A program made the position numbers and the translations under genes. Below the pieces are notes generated by a model, which saw only the letters and a list, made by a program, of their open reading frames with translations, did no database searches and was not told the DNA's origin. From Rhodococcus pyridinivorans (GTDB taxonomy: Bacteria > Actinomycetota > Actinomycetes > Mycobacteriales > Mycobacteriaceae): DNA of 64,000 nt. This document shows, piece after piece, positions 44,983-54,385 of this stretch; position 1 is the first letter of the stretch, and each line of letters starts with the position of its first letter. Location of the stretch: assembly GCF_900105195.1 (NCBI RefSeq), contig NZ_FNRX01000002.1, positions 2,170,001-2,234,000 on the forward strand, written 5' to 3'.

Positions 44983-46260
44983 GTGAGTCCCGCTGCCCGT
45001 CGCCCTGAGGTCCTGATCGCCGAGCTGCGCGACGTCCTCACCGGTCCGCTCGCGGAGATCGCGCAGCGATTCTCCACCTATGTCGACGACCTCGCTCCGC
45101 ACAGTGCCCTGGTGATCTTCACGAGGGAATGCACCGGCCGGCCGCGGAAGGTGGCCGGCGACCCGTCGATCGTCGACCGGGTGACCATCGCCGAGCTGGA
45201 CCGGGTGCGGAACGACCTCGTCGCGGGGGAGATCCGCCGCGGCAGCTTCCGTCTCGCTGGTCGCGATCGTGAGGTGTGCGCGATCCTCGACAGCACCGAC
45301 ACGCTCCTGGTGTTCGTGCCTCGCGGGGCCCGGGCCACCTCCGCGGCCCTCGTTCTCGTGCGGGCGGCGTTCGGGGTGGTCGCGACCGGCATCCGGTTGC
45401 AGGTGCACACCGCCAGCCCGGCATATCTCGCGGAATCGCGGGCCGCCTCCGCGGAGCGGGCCCGCACCGTCGCCGAGCTCACCGAATCCCATGCCGTGAC
45501 CCTCGAGACGATCCTCGCGACCCTGCGGTCGAAGGATCTCGACGACACCCGTGCCCGGACCACGGCGCGGGAGACGGCGACCGAGGCCCTGATCGGCCTG
45601 CGATCGGCGGTGGACCTGCACCGCGAACTCGCGGAGGAGGCACTGACCACCGCGTTCGCGCGACTCCACGGTGAACTGCGCGATCTGGTGCGGCACCGCC
45701 CGCTCGACCTGCAGATGGTCGCTCCGCCGGTGGGTGGACGGGGACTGCCCGGCGAGGTCGCGCACGCGGCCCGCGCGATCGCCCGGGGCGCCGTGCTGGC
45801 GATGTCCGGTCAGACCGACGTGACGCGGGTGCGCGTCGCGTGGACCTGCGACGACTCGACCCTGCTGGTGGACGTGCGTGACGACGGCAGCGGCGAGATC
45901 GACGTCGTCGAACTCGGGCGCCAGCTCCGCGACCGCGTCGAAACCCTCGGCGGTGGAATCGAATCCGAGTCGACCCCCGGCTGGGGCACACGGATCGCGG
46001 TGAGCTTCCCGCTCGACCTGCCGATCGCTGCGACGGACGGACCCGCTCTCGATGCGCTCGCCGCGCTCGCGCCCCGGGAGATCGAGGTCCTCGAACATCT
46101 CGTGGCCGGACGGCGCAACCGCGTCATCGCCGAACGTCTCGGCGTGAGCGAGTCGACGGTGAAGTTCCACGTGGCCGGCGTACTACGAAAACTCGGCGTC
46201 AGCACTCGCGGTGAGGCCGCGGCTCTCGGTGCAGAGGCCGGGGTCCGCGCCGCGGGCTGA
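44983..46260 (+). CDS. Histidine-kinase-like ATPase fused to a LuxR DNA-binding domain
   Basis: A 425-aa cytoplasmic protein. The N-terminal half is helical or sensor-like. Residues about 230-345 resemble a GHKL ATPase (DVRDDGSGEI as the G1-like box, then GGGIESESTPGWGTRIAVSFPL), without an obvious phospho-acceptor histidine. The C-terminus is a GerE/LuxR HTH (LAPREIEVLEHLVAG ... IAERLGVSESTVKFHVAGVLRKLGV). So sensing and DNA binding may be joined in one chain. TATCGT at 44971-44976 lies 6 nt before GTG 44983, which suggests a leaderless start. It is divergent from the AMP-binding gene. Confidence 0.8.
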   Translation: MSPAARRPEVLIAELRDVLTGPLAEIAQRFSTYVDDLAPHSALVIFTRECTGRPRKVAGDPSIVDRVTIAELDRVRNDLVAGEIRRGSFRLAGRDREVCAILDSTDTLLVFVPRGARATSAALVLVRAAFGVVATGIRLQVHTASPAYLAESRAASAERARTVAELTESHAVTLETILATLRSKDLDDTRARTTARETATEALIGLRSAVDLHRELAEEALTTAFARLHGELRDLVRHRPLDLQMVAPPVGGRGLPGEVAHAARAIARGAVLAMSGQTDVTRVRVAWTCDDSTLLVDVRDDGSGEIDVVELGRQLRDRVETLGGGIESESTPGWGTRIAVSFPLDLPIAATDGPALDALAALAPREIEVLEHLVAGRRNRVIAERLGVSESTVKFHVAGVLRKLGVSTRGEAAALGAEAGVRAAG

Positions 46261-46299
46261 CGCCGAGTTCTCGGTCGGCGGGTGGCCCGTCGAGGACGG

Positions 46300-48078
46300 T
46301 CAGGCAGCCGGTGCCGGCGACGTGGTCGTCGGGGCGACGGTCGTCGTGGGCGTTCCGGAGGAGGTGGTCGACCCGGCGCCCGTGGTGGTCTCGCCCGTGG
46401 CCGGAGTCGTGGTCTCCGACGGGGTGGAGACCGGAGCCGTGGTGGTCATCGGGGTGGGCGTGGCTGTCGTCACGCCCGCTTCGGGTGCAGGCGGGGCCAC
46501 CGGTGCAGCGGGGTCGCCTGCGGGAGCCGGGACAGCGTCGACGGGGGTGGGCACGCTGCTGTCGGCGACCGTCGCATCGTCGGTCACAGTCGAGGACGGC
46601 GAGGTCTCCGGCGTGGTGGACGCCTCGGCGGTCTCGGCCTTCGCCGTCTCCTCGGCGATCATCAGCACCGCGGCCTTGTCGACCTTGTTCGCATCGACCG
46701 CGTTGCCCTCCTTGGCCTGGCGGGCCAGGTGCTCGAGCCAGGCGGCGGCGTACTCGACGGTGGATGTGCCCTTGCCGTCGATGTCGTCGTCCCAGTAGTC
46801 GAAGTGGTGCCCGTAGTGGTCGTCGTTCTCACGGTCGTAGCCGAAGGTCTGGTCGTACGGGTCGGCAAGCACCACCGCGAGGGTGTTCTGGTTGCTCCGG
46901 ATGAACCCGACGACCTCCTTGACGATCTTCTCCGGCAGGTACGCGAGGTTCGACAGACGCTCCGCGGGGATCGGCGCCTCGGCCCCGTCCTCACGGGTGG
47001 CGCCGGAGTCGGCGTCGGCAGCCACAGGCGTGGTGGGGCGGGCGGCGGGATCGTAGCTCGGGTCGGAGACCTTGATCAGCACCTCGAGGAAGGTCTCGTC
47101 CGACCGCATCCAGTCCGGATTCGCCGAGATGTCGGCGAGGGCGAGCAGCGCGACCCGGCCGACGACCTGGGCCAGGTCGGCACCGGTCGCGGGTGTCAGT
47201 CCCTCACGCTCGAGGGCGTCGCCGTTGACCTGACGACCCACGTTCGCGAGCAGTTCGATCAGCGCGATGTTCTCGGGTGCCGAGCACGTGAAGTCGCCCT
47301 CGGAGCAGAACGAGGCGACCTTGCCGGCGAGATGACCGAAACCACCGTTCGTGTCGGGGAGGACACCGCGTCCGGAAACGGCGTCGCTGCCCGGCTGGTA
47401 GGGGCGATCGAAGCCGTCGGGGTTCGTGCCGTTTTCCGCGCCGGGGAAGAAGCCTTCTCCGGCCTCGCGGCCCGCGTCGGAGAGGATGACCACGCCGCTG
47501 ACGGCGTCGGGATCGATGATCTCCCAGGAACCGTCCTCGCTCTGCTCCTGCGCACCGATCTGCATCGCGGCGCGGCGCGCGACGTCCGCGCCCTCGCTGA
47601 ACCCGACGATGGCGAACTGGGTGTCGGGGCAGGACCGCCGGATGGCCTTCATGACCTCGATGGTGTTCTCGGCGCCCTTGTTCACGGCGTTCTCGTAGCT
47701 GGCGAGGTCGGCCGGGTACTCGATGTAGATGGCCGCGTAGCCGTCGCCGGCCTCGTGGTTCTCGAGCGGTGCGCTGATGACCGGCTCGACCCAATGGCTA
47801 CGGTAGGCGCCCTGCTGGGCGGCGGGAAGGCGGTTGCCGTTCTCGTCGACGAGCATCTTCGACTCGTCGCGAGGGATGTCACCGCGACCGCCGATACCCA
47901 GGCTGACCATGTCGTGACATTCGGTGGTCTTCGCCAGGCCGGCGAGGTACGGGTCGGCAACGGTGGGGGTGTCCTGTTGCGGAAGCACGATCGCGGCCGC
48001 TGCCACGACTCCGAGCGCGGTGGGGGCGAAGACGCCGGCGAGAATCCGCCGACGCGACAGCGACTTTCGAAGTGCCAT
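46300..48078 (-). CDS. Secreted cutinase-like serine hydrolase with Thr/Pro-rich tail
   Basis: A 592-aa exported protein: a basic signal sequence with SRRRILAGVFAPTALGVVAA, then an alpha/beta-hydrolase of the cutinase/PE-PPE type. The nucleophile elbow is GFSEGAD (GxSxG, about residue 160), with cysteines in TECHD, RSCPD and SFCSEGDFTC for disulfides. A long low-complexity Thr/Pro/Ser tail (about 120 residues) follows, probably wall-associated. The substrate is likely a lipid ester. ATG 48078 has GAGG upstream. It is convergent with the ATPase-LuxR gene. Confidence 0.82.
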   Translation of the reverse strand: MALRKSLSRRRILAGVFAPTALGVVAAAAIVLPQQDTPTVADPYLAGLAKTTECHDMVSLGIGGRGDIPRDESKMLVDENGNRLPAAQQGAYRSHWVEPVISAPLENHEAGDGYAAIYIEYPADLASYENAVNKGAENTIEVMKAIRRSCPDTQFAIVGFSEGADVARRAAMQIGAQEQSEDGSWEIIDPDAVSGVVILSDAGREAGEGFFPGAENGTNPDGFDRPYQPGSDAVSGRGVLPDTNGGFGHLAGKVASFCSEGDFTCSAPENIALIELLANVGRQVNGDALEREGLTPATGADLAQVVGRVALLALADISANPDWMRSDETFLEVLIKVSDPSYDPAARPTTPVAADADSGATREDGAEAPIPAERLSNLAYLPEKIVKEVVGFIRSNQNTLAVVLADPYDQTFGYDRENDDHYGHHFDYWDDDIDGKGTSTVEYAAAWLEHLARQAKEGNAVDANKVDKAAVLMIAEETAKAETAEASTTPETSPSSTVTDDATVADSSVPTPVDAVPAPAGDPAAPVAPPAPEAGVTTATPTPMTTTAPVSTPSETTTPATGETTTGAGSTTSSGTPTTTVAPTTTSPAPAA

Positions 48079-48411
48079 GGGCCTCTACCAATCCGTTTCT
48101 GACCGAGGAATTGCCGGCCCGCCGAAGTGCGGCGGGTCGTAACGGATTTCGTGAAGGTCGCTCGCAGCGTTACATCGACACGGGTTTACCGAGGTGGCGA
48201 CGGAGAAATGCAGGCGCGAACACCAAGCCGCGAAATCCAAGGGAAATGCGTCAATCGGACAATTCGAGTTCGCCGCTCAGCGACTGGCCGTTCGGCTGGG
48301 TCGGGCCCGCCGAACGATCAGGAGCAGAGCGCCGCGGGAGTGGCTAGGGTCGGAATCACCGGAAGTCGGAAACACCGGATACTGCCGGTCGCATCACGAA
48401 ACGGAGACAGC
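48079..48411. other. Gap between cutinase-like gene and mscR
   Basis: This 333-nt divergent region has no supported gene. A TAGGGT at 48345-48350 is a plausible -10 for mscR, giving a leader of about 55 nt. Confidence 0.5.
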
Positions 48412-49497
48412 ATGTCGCAAACAGTCCGCGGAGTCGTCGCTCGCTCGAAGGGAGCGCCTGTCGAGGTCGTGCCCATCGTGATCCCCGATCCCGGCCCCGG
48501 TGAGGTCGTCGTCGCGATCGCCGCGTGCGGCGTGTGCCACACGGATCTGCACTACCGCGAGGGCGGCATCAACGACGAGTTCCCGTTCCTGCTCGGCCAC
48601 GAGGCCGCCGGTGTCGTCGAATCCGTCGGTGAGGGCGTCGACTCGGTCGCCGTGGGCGACTTCGTCGTCCTGAACTGGCGCGCGGTGTGCGGCCAGTGTC
48701 GCGCCTGCAAGCGCGGTCAGCCGCAGTACTGCTTCGACACCTTCAACGCCACCCAGAAGATGACACTCGAGGACGGCACCGAACTCACTCCGGCGCTGGG
48801 CATCGGCGCGTTCGCCGACAAGACCCTCGTCCACGCCGGTCAGTGCACCAAGGTCGACCCGAGCGCCGATCCGGCCGTCGTCGGCCTGCTCGGCTGCGGT
48901 GTCATGGCCGGTCTCGGTGCCGCCGTCAACACGGGCGGAGTCACCCGCGGCCAGTCCGTCGCCGTCATCGGCTGCGGCGGTGTCGGCGACGCCGCGATCA
49001 TGGGTGCGCGCCTGGCAGGTGCCGTCACGATCATCGCCGTCGACCGCGACGACAAGAAGCTCGAGTGGGCCACCGACCTCGGTGCCACCCACACCGTCAA
49101 CTCCAGCGGGGTCGACGCGGTCGAGGCGATCAAGGAGCTGACGGGCGGTTTCGGTGCGGACGTCGTCATCGACGCGGTGGGCAGGCCGGAGACCTACAAG
49201 CAGGCCTTCTACGCCCGCGACCTCGCCGGCACCGTCGTCCTCGTCGGTGTACCCACCCCGGATATGACCCTCGAGATGCCGCTGATCGACTTCTTCTCGC
49301 ACGGCGGCTCGCTCAAGAGCTCGTGGTACGGCGACTGCTTGCCCGAGCGCGACTTCCCGACCTACGTCGACCTGTACCAGCAGGGACGCCTGCCGCTCGA
49401 GAAGTTCGTCACCGAGCGCATCGGCATCGACGACGTCGAGAAGGCGTTCGAGACGATGCACCGCGGTGAGGTCCTCCGTTCGGTGGTGGTCCTGTGA
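48412..49497 (+). CDS. mscR: S-(hydroxymethyl)mycothiol dehydrogenase / S-nitrosomycothiol reductase
   Basis: A 361-aa zinc alcohol dehydrogenase. The catalytic zinc site is [10 protein letters not shown] plus GHEAAG, the structural zinc site is [15 protein letters not shown], and the NAD fold is [20 protein letters not shown]. It matches the mycothiol-dependent formaldehyde dehydrogenase of actinobacteria (Rv2259-like), which oxidises the formaldehyde-mycothiol adduct and reduces nitrosomycothiol. The frame is open to 48127, but ATG 48412, with GGAGA upstream, gives the normal start. It overlaps the MBL gene (GTGA), as in mycobacteria. Confidence 0.93.
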   Translation: MSQTVRGVVARSKGAPVEVVPIVIPDPGPGEVVVAIAACGVCHTDLHYREGGINDEFPFLLGHEAAGVVESVGEGVDSVAVGDFVVLNWRAVCGQCRACKRGQPQYCFDTFNATQKMTLEDGTELTPALGIGAFADKTLVHAGQCTKVDPSADPAVVGLLGCGVMAGLGAAVNTGGVTRGQSVAVIGCGGVGDAAIMGARLAGAVTIIAVDRDDKKLEWATDLGATHTVNSSGVDAVEAIKELTGGFGADVVIDAVGRPETYKQAFYARDLAGTVVLVGVPTPDMTLEMPLIDFFSHGGSLKSSWYGDCLPERDFPTYVDLYQQGRLPLEKFVTERIGIDDVEKAFETMHRGEVLRSVVVL

Positions 49498-50129
49498 GCA
49501 CCTCGCCGATCCGCGTCGACCGGGTCGTCACGTCGGGCACCTTCGCGCTCGACGGCGGCGAATGGGAGGTCGACAACAACATCTGGCTCGTCGGCGACGA
49601 CTCCGAGGTCGTGGTGATCGACGCCGCGCACACCGCGCAGCCGATCATCGACGCCGTCGGTGGACGGAAGGTCGTGGCGATCGTGTGCACGCACGCACAC
49701 AACGACCACATCACCGTGGCGCCGGAGCTGTCCGAGAAGCTCGACGCGCCGATCCTGCTCAACCCGGCCGACGACGTGCTGTGGGAGATGACCCACCCGG
49801 GTGTCGCGCACGGCACGCTCGAGGACGGGGAGCGGATCCGGGTGGCCGGAACCGACATCCAGGCGATCGCCACGCCGGGTCACTCGCCGGGTTCGACCTG
49901 CCTGTACCTGCCGGAAGCGGGTGAGCTGTTCACCGGCGACACCCTGTTCTCCGGCGGACCGGGCGCGACGGGCCGCTCGTTCTCGGACTTCCCGACCATT
50001 ATCGGGTCGATCCGCGACAAGCTGTTCGTCCTGCCCGCGGAGACGAAGGTGCACACCGGTCATGGCGACGGCACCACGATCGGCACCGAGTCGCCGCACC
50101 TCGAGGAGTGGATCAAGCGCGGCAGCTGA
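49494..50129 (+). CDS. MBL-fold hydrolase partner of MscR
   Basis: A 211-aa metallo-beta-lactamase-fold hydrolase with the zinc motif THAHNDH (about residues 66-72), then [15 protein letters not shown] and HTGHGD. Its coupling to mscR suggests it hydrolyses the S-formylmycothiol product or a similar thioester (inference from operon; the partner in mycobacteria is Rv2260). GTG 49494 overlaps the mscR stop. Confidence 0.88.
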   Translation: MSTSPIRVDRVVTSGTFALDGGEWEVDNNIWLVGDDSEVVVIDAAHTAQPIIDAVGGRKVVAIVCTHAHNDHITVAPELSEKLDAPILLNPADDVLWEMTHPGVAHGTLEDGERIRVAGTDIQAIATPGHSPGSTCLYLPEAGELFTGDTLFSGGPGATGRSFSDFPTIIGSIRDKLFVLPAETKVHTGHGDGTTIGTESPHLEEWIKRGS

Positions 50130-50201
50130 TGCTGCCGGTGCGCGGTTCCGGCGGCGGTTGCCGTCGGAACCGCGTACGAGCGCACGGCTAGTCTCACCAC
50201 C

Positions 50202-51224
50202 ATGGCGAAGAAGCAGATCCCGGTGATCGTGGTGGCCGGATTTCTCGGCGCGGGGAAGACGACGCTGCTCAACCACCTGCTGCGCAACACCCGCGGTGCG
50301 CGGATCGGTGTGATCGTCAACGATTTCGGTTCCGTCAACATCGATTCGATGATGGTGGCGGGGCAGGTCGACTCGATGGTCTCGCTGAGCAACGGATGTC
50401 TGTGCTGCGCAGTCGATGTCAGTGACATGGACGCGATGCTCGACAAGCTCGCCCACCGCTCGTCCGATCTCGACGTGATCGTCGTCGAGGCGAGTGGACT
50501 CGCCGAGCCCCGCAACATGATCCGGCTCGTCGCCGGTTCGGAGAACGAATACGTCTCCTACGGTGGCCTCGTGCTGGTCGTCGACGCGGTGGAGTTCGAC
50601 GCGACCGCCGAGCAGCATCCCGAGGTCGAACAGCACGTGGCGCTCGCCGATCTGGTGCTGATCAACAAGACCGACCGGATCGACGGTGAGGCCCACGACG
50701 ATCTGCTGACGCGCCTGTGCCGGCTCAACTCCCGCGCCGCGGTCGTCTCGACCGATCACGGTCGCCTCGACCCGGCGTTGCTGTTCGACATCCCGGAGCG
50801 GCCGGGTCCGCAGCCGGGGGAGCAGCTCACCCTCGACCGGTTGCTCTACGAGCAGGACAACCACGAGCACACCCATCTGCACGACGGCTACGACGCGATC
50901 ACCTTCGAGTCAGCAGATGCACTGCACCCCCGCGTGCTGGTCGATCTCCTCGAGAACCAGCCCGCAGGGGTGTTCCGTATCAAGGGATACGTGCGAGTCG
51001 CTGCCGGACTGGACACCGGCACCTATCTGTTGCACACCGTCGGCGACCACATCAGGTTCGAACCGGCGGGTCGCGGCGACGACGTGCCCGACGGGACGCA
51101 GCTCGTCGTCATCGGGGCCGATCTCGACTCCGACGACGTACGCGAGCGACTACGCCGCTGCGTGCCGACCGAACCGGTGTCCGCGGACGCGATGTACGCG
51201 ATACACCGATTCACGCCCCGCTGA
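50202..51224 (+). CDS. CobW/COG0523-type metallochaperone GTPase
   Basis: A 340-aa G3E GTPase. Walker A is GFLGAGKTTLLNHLL (about residues 10-24), followed by the metal motif GCLCC, the guanine motif NKTD and a C-terminal CobW_C domain that starts after a His-rich stretch (EHTHLHDGYD). It probably delivers a metal such as zinc. TAGTCT at 50189-50194 lies 7 nt before ATG 50202, so it appears leaderless. No Zur box was recognised. Confidence 0.9.
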   Translation: MAKKQIPVIVVAGFLGAGKTTLLNHLLRNTRGARIGVIVNDFGSVNIDSMMVAGQVDSMVSLSNGCLCCAVDVSDMDAMLDKLAHRSSDLDVIVVEASGLAEPRNMIRLVAGSENEYVSYGGLVLVVDAVEFDATAEQHPEVEQHVALADLVLINKTDRIDGEAHDDLLTRLCRLNSRAAVVSTDHGRLDPALLFDIPERPGPQPGEQLTLDRLLYEQDNHEHTHLHDGYDAITFESADALHPRVLVDLLENQPAGVFRIKGYVRVAAGLDTGTYLLHTVGDHIRFEPAGRGDDVPDGTQLVVIGADLDSDDVRERLRRCVPTEPVSADAMYAIHRFTPR

Positions 51225-51269
51225 GGCGGAAGGCCGATTCATCCCGCTGAGGCGGAAGGCCGACTCACC
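51218..51269. repeat. 26-bp tandem duplication across the CobW-type stop codon
   Basis: CCGCTGAGGCGGAAGGCCGA and six more bases occur at 51218-51243 and again at 51244-51269, with only minor differences. A decayed third copy follows (CCCGCTGACGCGGGAGGC). The stop codon TGA at 51222-51224 lies in copy 1. Confidence 0.8.
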
Positions 51270-51299
51270 CCCGCTGACGCGGGAGGCAGGCCCTTCGGC

Positions 51300-52757
51300 T
51301 CAGCGAGCGGCGGAGGTACGGCGCTGGGGACGACGACGGCCACCGGTGGCAGCTGCGGCGCCCTGACCGGCCGAACGCTGACCGCCGGCCGCGCGCTGCC
51401 CACCCGAGGAGCGCTGCCCACCCGAGGAGCGCTGCCCACCCGAGGAGCGCTGACCACCGGCGGAACGCTGTCCGCTCGACGAGGAACGCTGACCCGAACC
51501 GGAGCCCTGGCGGGGAGCCGACGAACGGCGGCTGCCGCCGTTGCGCTGCGGACGCGACGGCGCGGAAGCCTGCTTCGGTGCCGGCGCGACGTACGGCGCG
51601 ATCTCGCCGACGAGCTTCAGCACGTGCTCGGAATCCGCCGTCACCTTGATGGGGGTGACGTCGATGGCGGCCTTGCGCATGATGGCCGCGAGATCCCTGC
51701 GCTGGTCGGGTAGGACGACGGTGACGACGTCGCCGGTGCTGCCGGCGCGGGCCGTGCGACCGGAGCGGTGCAGGTACGCCTTGTGCTCGGCCGGGGGATC
51801 GACGTGCACGACGAGTTCGACGTCGTCGACGTGGACACCACGTGCGGCGACGTCCGTCGCCACGAGCACCCGCGCCTCACCCGACGAGAACGCGGCGAGA
51901 TTGCGGTCGCGGGCGTTCTGGGAGAGGTTGCCGTGCAGGTCCACCGCTGGGATGCCGGAGTCGGTGAGTTGCTTGGCGAGCTTGCGGGCCTGATGCTTGG
52001 TGCGCATGAACAGGATTCGGCGACCGGTTCCCGATGCGAGGGTGCGGACGAGGTCCTTCTTCGTATCCATGCCCGCGACGTCGAAGACGTGGTGGGTCAT
52101 CGCGGCGACGGGGGAGGTGGCCTCGTCGACCGAGTGCATGACCGGGTTCTTCAGGAACCGCTTGACGAGCTTGTCGACGCCGTTGTCCAGGGTGGCCGAG
52201 AACAGCAGGCGCTGACCGTCTTTCGGTGTCGCCGTCAGGATGCGGGTGACGCCGGGCAGGAAGCCGAGGTCTGCCATGTGATCGGCCTCGTCGAGCACTG
52301 TGACCTCGATGTCGTCGAGCGCCACGAACTTCTGGCGCATGAGGTCCTCGAGGCGGCCCGGGCAGGCGATGACGATGTCGACGCCGCGACGGAGGGCCTC
52401 GACCTGGCGCTTCTGCGACACGCCGCCGAAGATCGTGGTGACCTTCAGACCCGACGAATGCGCGAGCGGTTCGATGGCCGCGGCGATCTGGGTCGCCAGT
52501 TCGCGGGTGGGAGCCAGGATCAGGCCACGCGGACGGCCTGCCGCCCGGGTGCTCCTGCCGGCGAGGCGAGCGGCGAGCGGGATCGAGAAGGCCAGGGTCT
52601 TACCGCTACCCGTGCGTCCGCGTCCGAGCACGTCACGACCGGCGAGGGTGTCGGGGAGGGTGTCCACCTGGATGGGGAAGGGGCTGGTGATCCCGGCGTC
52701 GTTCAGCGTGGCGACGAGCGGGCGGGGCACCCCGAGATCGGAGAAAGATGTGGTCAT
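51300..52757 (-). CDS. DEAD-box RNA helicase (RhlE-like) with repetitive Arg/Gly/Ser tail
   Basis: A 485-aa RNA helicase. Q-motif region PFPIQVDTLP, Walker A GRTGSGKT, motif Ia PTRELATQ, DEAD (VLDEADHM), SAT (LFSATLD) and motif VI HRSGRTARAG are all present. The last 100 residues are low complexity with repeated SSGGQR units, typical of an RNA-binding tail. It probably unwinds structured RNA in ribosome assembly or cold response. ATG 52757 starts the conserved fold; the frame open to 52946 is leader. Confidence 0.93.
   Translation of the reverse strand: MTTSFSDLGVPRPLVATLNDAGITSPFPIQVDTLPDTLAGRDVLGRGRTGSGKTLAFSIPLAARLAGRSTRAAGRPRGLILAPTRELATQIAAAIEPLAHSSGLKVTTIFGGVSQKRQVEALRRGVDIVIACPGRLEDLMRQKFVALDDIEVTVLDEADHMADLGFLPGVTRILTATPKDGQRLLFSATLDNGVDKLVKRFLKNPVMHSVDEATSPVAAMTHHVFDVAGMDTKKDLVRTLASGTGRRILFMRTKHQARKLAKQLTDSGIPAVDLHGNLSQNARDRNLAAFSSGEARVLVATDVAARGVHVDDVELVVHVDPPAEHKAYLHRSGRTARAGSTGDVVTVVLPDQRRDLAAIMRKAAIDVTPIKVTADSEHVLKLVGEIAPYVAPAPKQASAPSRPQRNGGSRRSSAPRQGSGSGQRSSSSGQRSAGGQRSSGGQRSSGGQRSSGGQRAAGGQRSAGQGAAAATGGRRRPQRRTSAAR
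51393..51446. repeat. Three exact 18-bp coding repeats in the helicase tail
   Basis: GCGCTGCCCACCCGAGGA occurs three times in a row (51393-51410, 51411-51428, 51429-51446). On the coding strand each unit encodes SSGGQR, so copy number can change without a frameshift. Confidence 0.9.
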
Positions 52758-52980
52758 GGAACAGCGCTGCCTTTCGATGCGGCGTGTGTGCACTCGACGG
52801 ACCGTGTGCCCGTGGTGCTGTGCGATCGCCGCAAGGAAGGCCGGTGCATCTGTGCGTACTGCATCTGTGCATGCGAGCCGGGCACGATCCCGGGCCGCCG
52901 GTATCCCACGACGGTGGGCGTCGTCGTGACGCCCGAACCATGTCACCCTACCGCACAGGGTGCGTCAGTCCCTGATGTGA

Positions 52981-53394
52981 CTACAGACCCACCCACTCCG
53001 AGGCACCCTCGGTGAAGTGCTGACGCTTCCAGATCGGCACTTCGGCCTTGATGCGTTCGACCAGTTCGGCGCAGGTGGCGAAGGCTTCTGCGCGGTGTGG
53101 GGCGGCGACCGCCGCGACCAGCGCGAGATCGCCGATGGTGAGATCGCCCACTCGGTGCACCGCCGCGACCGGAAGCCCGGACTTCGCCGCGACGTCCTCG
53201 CAGCACCGCCGCAGGAACGTTTCGGCATCCGGATGTGCCTGGTACTGCAGCGCGGTCACCGACTGTCCACCGTCGTGATTGCGGACGACACCGGTGAAGA
53301 GCACCACCGCACCGTGTTCGGCGCCTGCCACCGCGGCGTCCACCGCTGCGGGATCGAGCGGTTCCGAGGAGAGCCGGGCCAGTAGTTCACTCAT
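52981..53394 (-). CDS. moaE: Molybdopterin synthase catalytic subunit MoaE
   Basis: A 137-aa large subunit of molybdopterin synthase, which uses MoaD thiocarboxylate to turn cPMP into molybdopterin. Motifs: GAVVLFTGVVRNHDGG, LQYQAHPDAE, VAAVHRVGDLTIGDLALV, and the catalytic-lysine region ERIKAEVPIWKRQHF. It overlaps the moaC-moaB fusion by 8 nt, so the two are coupled. Confidence 0.94.
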   Translation of the reverse strand: MSELLARLSSEPLDPAAVDAAVAGAEHGAVVLFTGVVRNHDGGQSVTALQYQAHPDAETFLRRCCEDVAAKSGLPVAAVHRVGDLTIGDLALVAAVAAPHRAEAFATCAELVERIKAEVPIWKRQHFTEGASEWVGL

Positions 53395-54385
53395 GAGCGC
53401 CGCCTCCTGCGACTTGTGCCAACAGATGGTCGAGGATCGGGTCGAGGGCGGCGAGACCGTCCTTCACCCCGCCGGGCGAGCCGGGCAGGTTCACGACGAC
53501 CGTGTGGCCGACGAGACCGGCGACGCCGCGCGAGAGCACAGCGTGCGGGGTGGCCTCGAGTCCGCGCTGCCGGATCGACTCCGCGATGCCGGGCAGTTCA
53601 CGATCGAGCAGGGCGAGAGTCGCTTCGGGGGTCGCGTCTGTCGGCGACGCCCCGGTTCCGCCGGTCGTCACGACCAGGGCAGGGCCCGGACGGACCGCGT
53701 CGGCGAGACCGGCTGCGATGTCGGCGTCCGCGTGGACGAGGGGACCGCGGACCGCGAATCCCTTGTCCTCGAGCCACGACCGGATGAGCGGTCCGGTGCG
53801 GTCCTCGCGGGTGCCCGCGGCGACACCGGTCGACGCGACGACCACGGCGGCGGAGCGTCCGGTCTTCTCCATGGGCTGTTCGCCGGCCCCGGGGGTCCCG
53901 TCCCGGCCGGGTGTGTCGTCACGGGTCCAGTGGCCGCGCTTGCCGCCCTCCTTGGAGATCAGCCGCACGCCGTCGAGAACGGCGGCCGGATCCACGGCCT
54001 TGACCATGTCGTGCAGGGTCAGGCCGGCGACGGCGACCGCGGTGAGCGCCTCCATCTCGACTCCGGTCGGGCCCTTGGTCTTCGCGGTGGCCTCGATCGT
54101 GATCGAGGTGTCGGTGAAGTCGAACATCACCTTCACCGACGACAGCGCCAGCTGGTGGCACAGGGGGATGAGCTCCCAGGTGCGTTTCGCCGCCGCGATG
54201 CCGGCGATGCGGGCCGTGGCCAGGACGTCGGCCTTGGGCATGTCGTCGGCGCGGACGAGCGCGACCACCTCGGGAGTGGTGACGAGTTCGCCTGCCGCCA
54301 CGGCGATCCGTGTGGTGTCGGTCTTCGAGGAGACGTCCACCATGCGGGCGCGTCCCTGGTCGTCCAGGTGGCTGAGGTCGGTCAC
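53387..54385 (-). CDS. moaCB: Bifunctional MoaC-MoaB fusion (cPMP synthase / molybdopterin adenylyltransferase)
   Basis: A 332-aa fusion. Residues 1 to about 160 are MoaC ([35 protein letters not shown]), which with MoaA makes cyclic pyranopterin monophosphate. After a linker, residues about 175-332 are MoaB/Mog-like ([20 protein letters not shown] ... [15 protein letters not shown]), which adenylates molybdopterin. GTG 54385 overlaps the moeA stop (GTGA). The open frame to 54595 lies within moeA and is not used. Confidence 0.92.
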   Translation of the reverse strand: MTDLSHLDDQGRARMVDVSSKTDTTRIAVAAGELVTTPEVVALVRADDMPKADVLATARIAGIAAAKRTWELIPLCHQLALSSVKVMFDFTDTSITIEATAKTKGPTGVEMEALTAVAVAGLTLHDMVKAVDPAAVLDGVRLISKEGGKRGHWTRDDTPGRDGTPGAGEQPMEKTGRSAAVVVASTGVAAGTREDRTGPLIRSWLEDKGFAVRGPLVHADADIAAGLADAVRPGPALVVTTGGTGASPTDATPEATLALLDRELPGIAESIRQRGLEATPHAVLSRGVAGLVGHTVVVNLPGSPGGVKDGLAALDPILDHLLAQVAGGGAHE

